NCBI GenBank assembly: GCA_948552115.1
Contig: CAOWNX010000055.1
Coordinates: 1 to 5,849 of the forward strand
DNA from: an uncultured Bacilli bacterium
GTDB lineage: Bacteria > Bacillota_I > Bacilli_A > RF39 > UBA660
Reading direction: 5' to 3'
Length of the DNA stretch: 5,849 nt
Shown: piece after piece, positions 5,071 to 5,849 of the stretch
Layout: each line of letters opens with the position of its first letter
Numbering within the stretch: the first letter of the stretch is position 1
Translations under genes and position numbers: made by a program
Notes under the pieces: model-generated
Database searches by the model: none
What the model was told of the DNA's origin: nothing
The model's input: the letters and a program-made list of their open reading frames with translations, nothing else

Positions 5071-5849
5071 CTATTTATTACTAACGATTACTTTACCATC
5101 TAAATTACAAACATAACAATCTGGTAATTTAGATTTTATATAATCTAAAGCATTATTATCTTTTTCTATCTTTCTACCTACAAAAACACCTTCTATCAAA
5201 TTTATAGGCAAACCAAACATAATTGCAGATTCTCTATCTGTAGTAGAAGCATTTCTGTTTAGCCTATCATTATTTATAAATTCATCAACATATCTATAAT
5301 CTAAAAAGGGTATTAAAGTTTCTTCATCAAAATCTAAATTCCATACATCGTTATATGCAAGTTTTTTAGCATACTTAGAATCCATATTTAATATAAATGC
5401 AATTTGTCTTTTATTTGAAACTAAACTTGGAATAAATCTTATTTCTTTTGTTTGATCTCCCCAGTAGCTCCATATCTCATCATTATTATTTATATCCTCA
5501 GTTATTTCATCAAATTTGTGATATGGTATTAACTTACTAATCGTTTTTGAACTCGGACCTCTACCCATTAAGTATGAAAGTGTAAATCCACTATATTGAT
5601 TTATATATTCTTTTAACAGCATATTATTTTGTATATTCCACATGCCAACACTATTACATATTTTATTAGGTCTAGCCTCAGAAGTAAAATCAGTTGATAT
5701 GAATCCATTTTCTATTGTAAAATCAAAGTTTTCCAATTCTCCAAATATCCCATGAATAAATGTACCTTTTTTTAATTTAACATCATCACCTATATTGTAT
5801 CTATTTTTTGTAATTTGATTATCCACAGCATAAAATAGGTCAATTTGTT
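5071..5849 (-). CDS. C-terminal part of a large or effector-like protein, possibly ADP-ribosyltransferase-like (partial, 5' end outside the window)
   Basis: The frame ends at TAG 5073-5071 and is open to the right edge (258 codons visible). A GTG at 5826 could be called as a start, but no ribosome binding site precedes it and the coding character continues upstream (QIDLFYAV before DNQITKN), so the real start is probably beyond 5849. Counting from that GTG, features are FIHGIF (23-28), ENGFIS (39-44), GMWNI (61-65), YLMGRGPSS (85-93), STTDRESAIMFGLP (194-207), NLIEGVFVGRKIE (209-221), and an ending CYVCNLDGKVIV (237-248). A His-Gly strand, then a helix ending in G-hxS, then a late Glu-containing strand resembles H/Y/E-type ADP-ribosyltransferases, including toxin domains. 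This is fold-level inference from motif order; no catalytic residue is proven. Its strand composition differs from the housekeeping genes. The broken membrane gene follows after 17 nt. Confidence 0.6.
   Translation of the reverse strand, partial: QIDLFYAVDNQITKNRYNIGDDVKLKKGTFIHGIFGELENFDFTIENGFISTDFTSEARPNKICNSVGMWNIQNNMLLKEYINQYSGFTLSYLMGRGPSSKTISKLIPYHKFDEITEDINNNDEIWSYWGDQTKEIRFIPSLVSNKRQIAFILNMDSKYAKKLAYNDVWNLDFDEETLIPFLDYRYVDEFINNDRLNRNASTTDRESAIMFGLPINLIEGVFVGRKIEKDNNALDYIKSKLPDCYVCNLDGKVIVSNK

Noticed and set aside
5824..5826. GTG as the true start of the right-edge gene
   Set aside because: No ribosome binding site precedes it and the same frame stays open to the window edge, so the gene is treated as partial.

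Overview
The window looks like an AT-rich, low-GC Firmicutes/Tenericutes-type chromosome (a Bacilli, Erysipelotrichia or Mollicutes-like gut lineage is my inference from base composition, gene content and gene style). TGA is a stop codon here: prfB and the YitT gene both end in TGA, and the prfB frameshift site contains an in-frame UGA. Standard-code translation therefore applies, not the Mycoplasma/Spiroplasma code. All supported genes lie on the minus strand, so transcription runs from high to low coordinates.

The low-coordinate part (1-3474) is a compact housekeeping operon, read as promoter - prfB (release factor 2) - YitT-family membrane protein - tilS (tRNA-Ile lysidine synthetase) - ftsH (only its first 43 codons). 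Spacing is tight: prfB/YitT share ATGA, tilS and ftsH overlap by 17 nt, and 51 nt separate YitT from tilS. prfB carries the classic autoregulatory +1 frameshift, so its true start is an ATG at 3443 and not the TTG at 3388 where the long frame opens. Translation fidelity (prfB, tilS) and membrane proteostasis (ftsH) thus share one transcript.

The middle (3490-4202) is a separate transcription unit: a sigma-A-like promoter at 4175-4202, an unrecognised 163-codon gene, an overlapping unrecognised 54- to 67-codon gene, and an intrinsic terminator at 3490-3522 just before the prfB promoter. The overlap contains a textbook -1 slippery heptamer (A_AAA_AAG) followed 8 nt later by an inverted repeat. 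The two frames may therefore be expressed as one 215-residue fusion, or the second may be started by the Shine-Dalgarno that overlaps the heptamer.

The high-coordinate part (4210-5849) is decayed or accessory. It holds a Ppx/GppA-family phosphatase remnant (middle deleted, frame changed, then a nonsense TGA), a short open tail that overlaps its start by ATGA, and a broken small membrane protein with a DUF3592-like layout. At the right edge is the C-terminal 258 codons of a gene open past the window edge, which I read tentatively as an ADP-ribosyltransferase-like effector or toxin domain. This last gene lacks the strong strand asymmetry of the housekeeping genes, consistent with recent acquisition next to a decaying locus.
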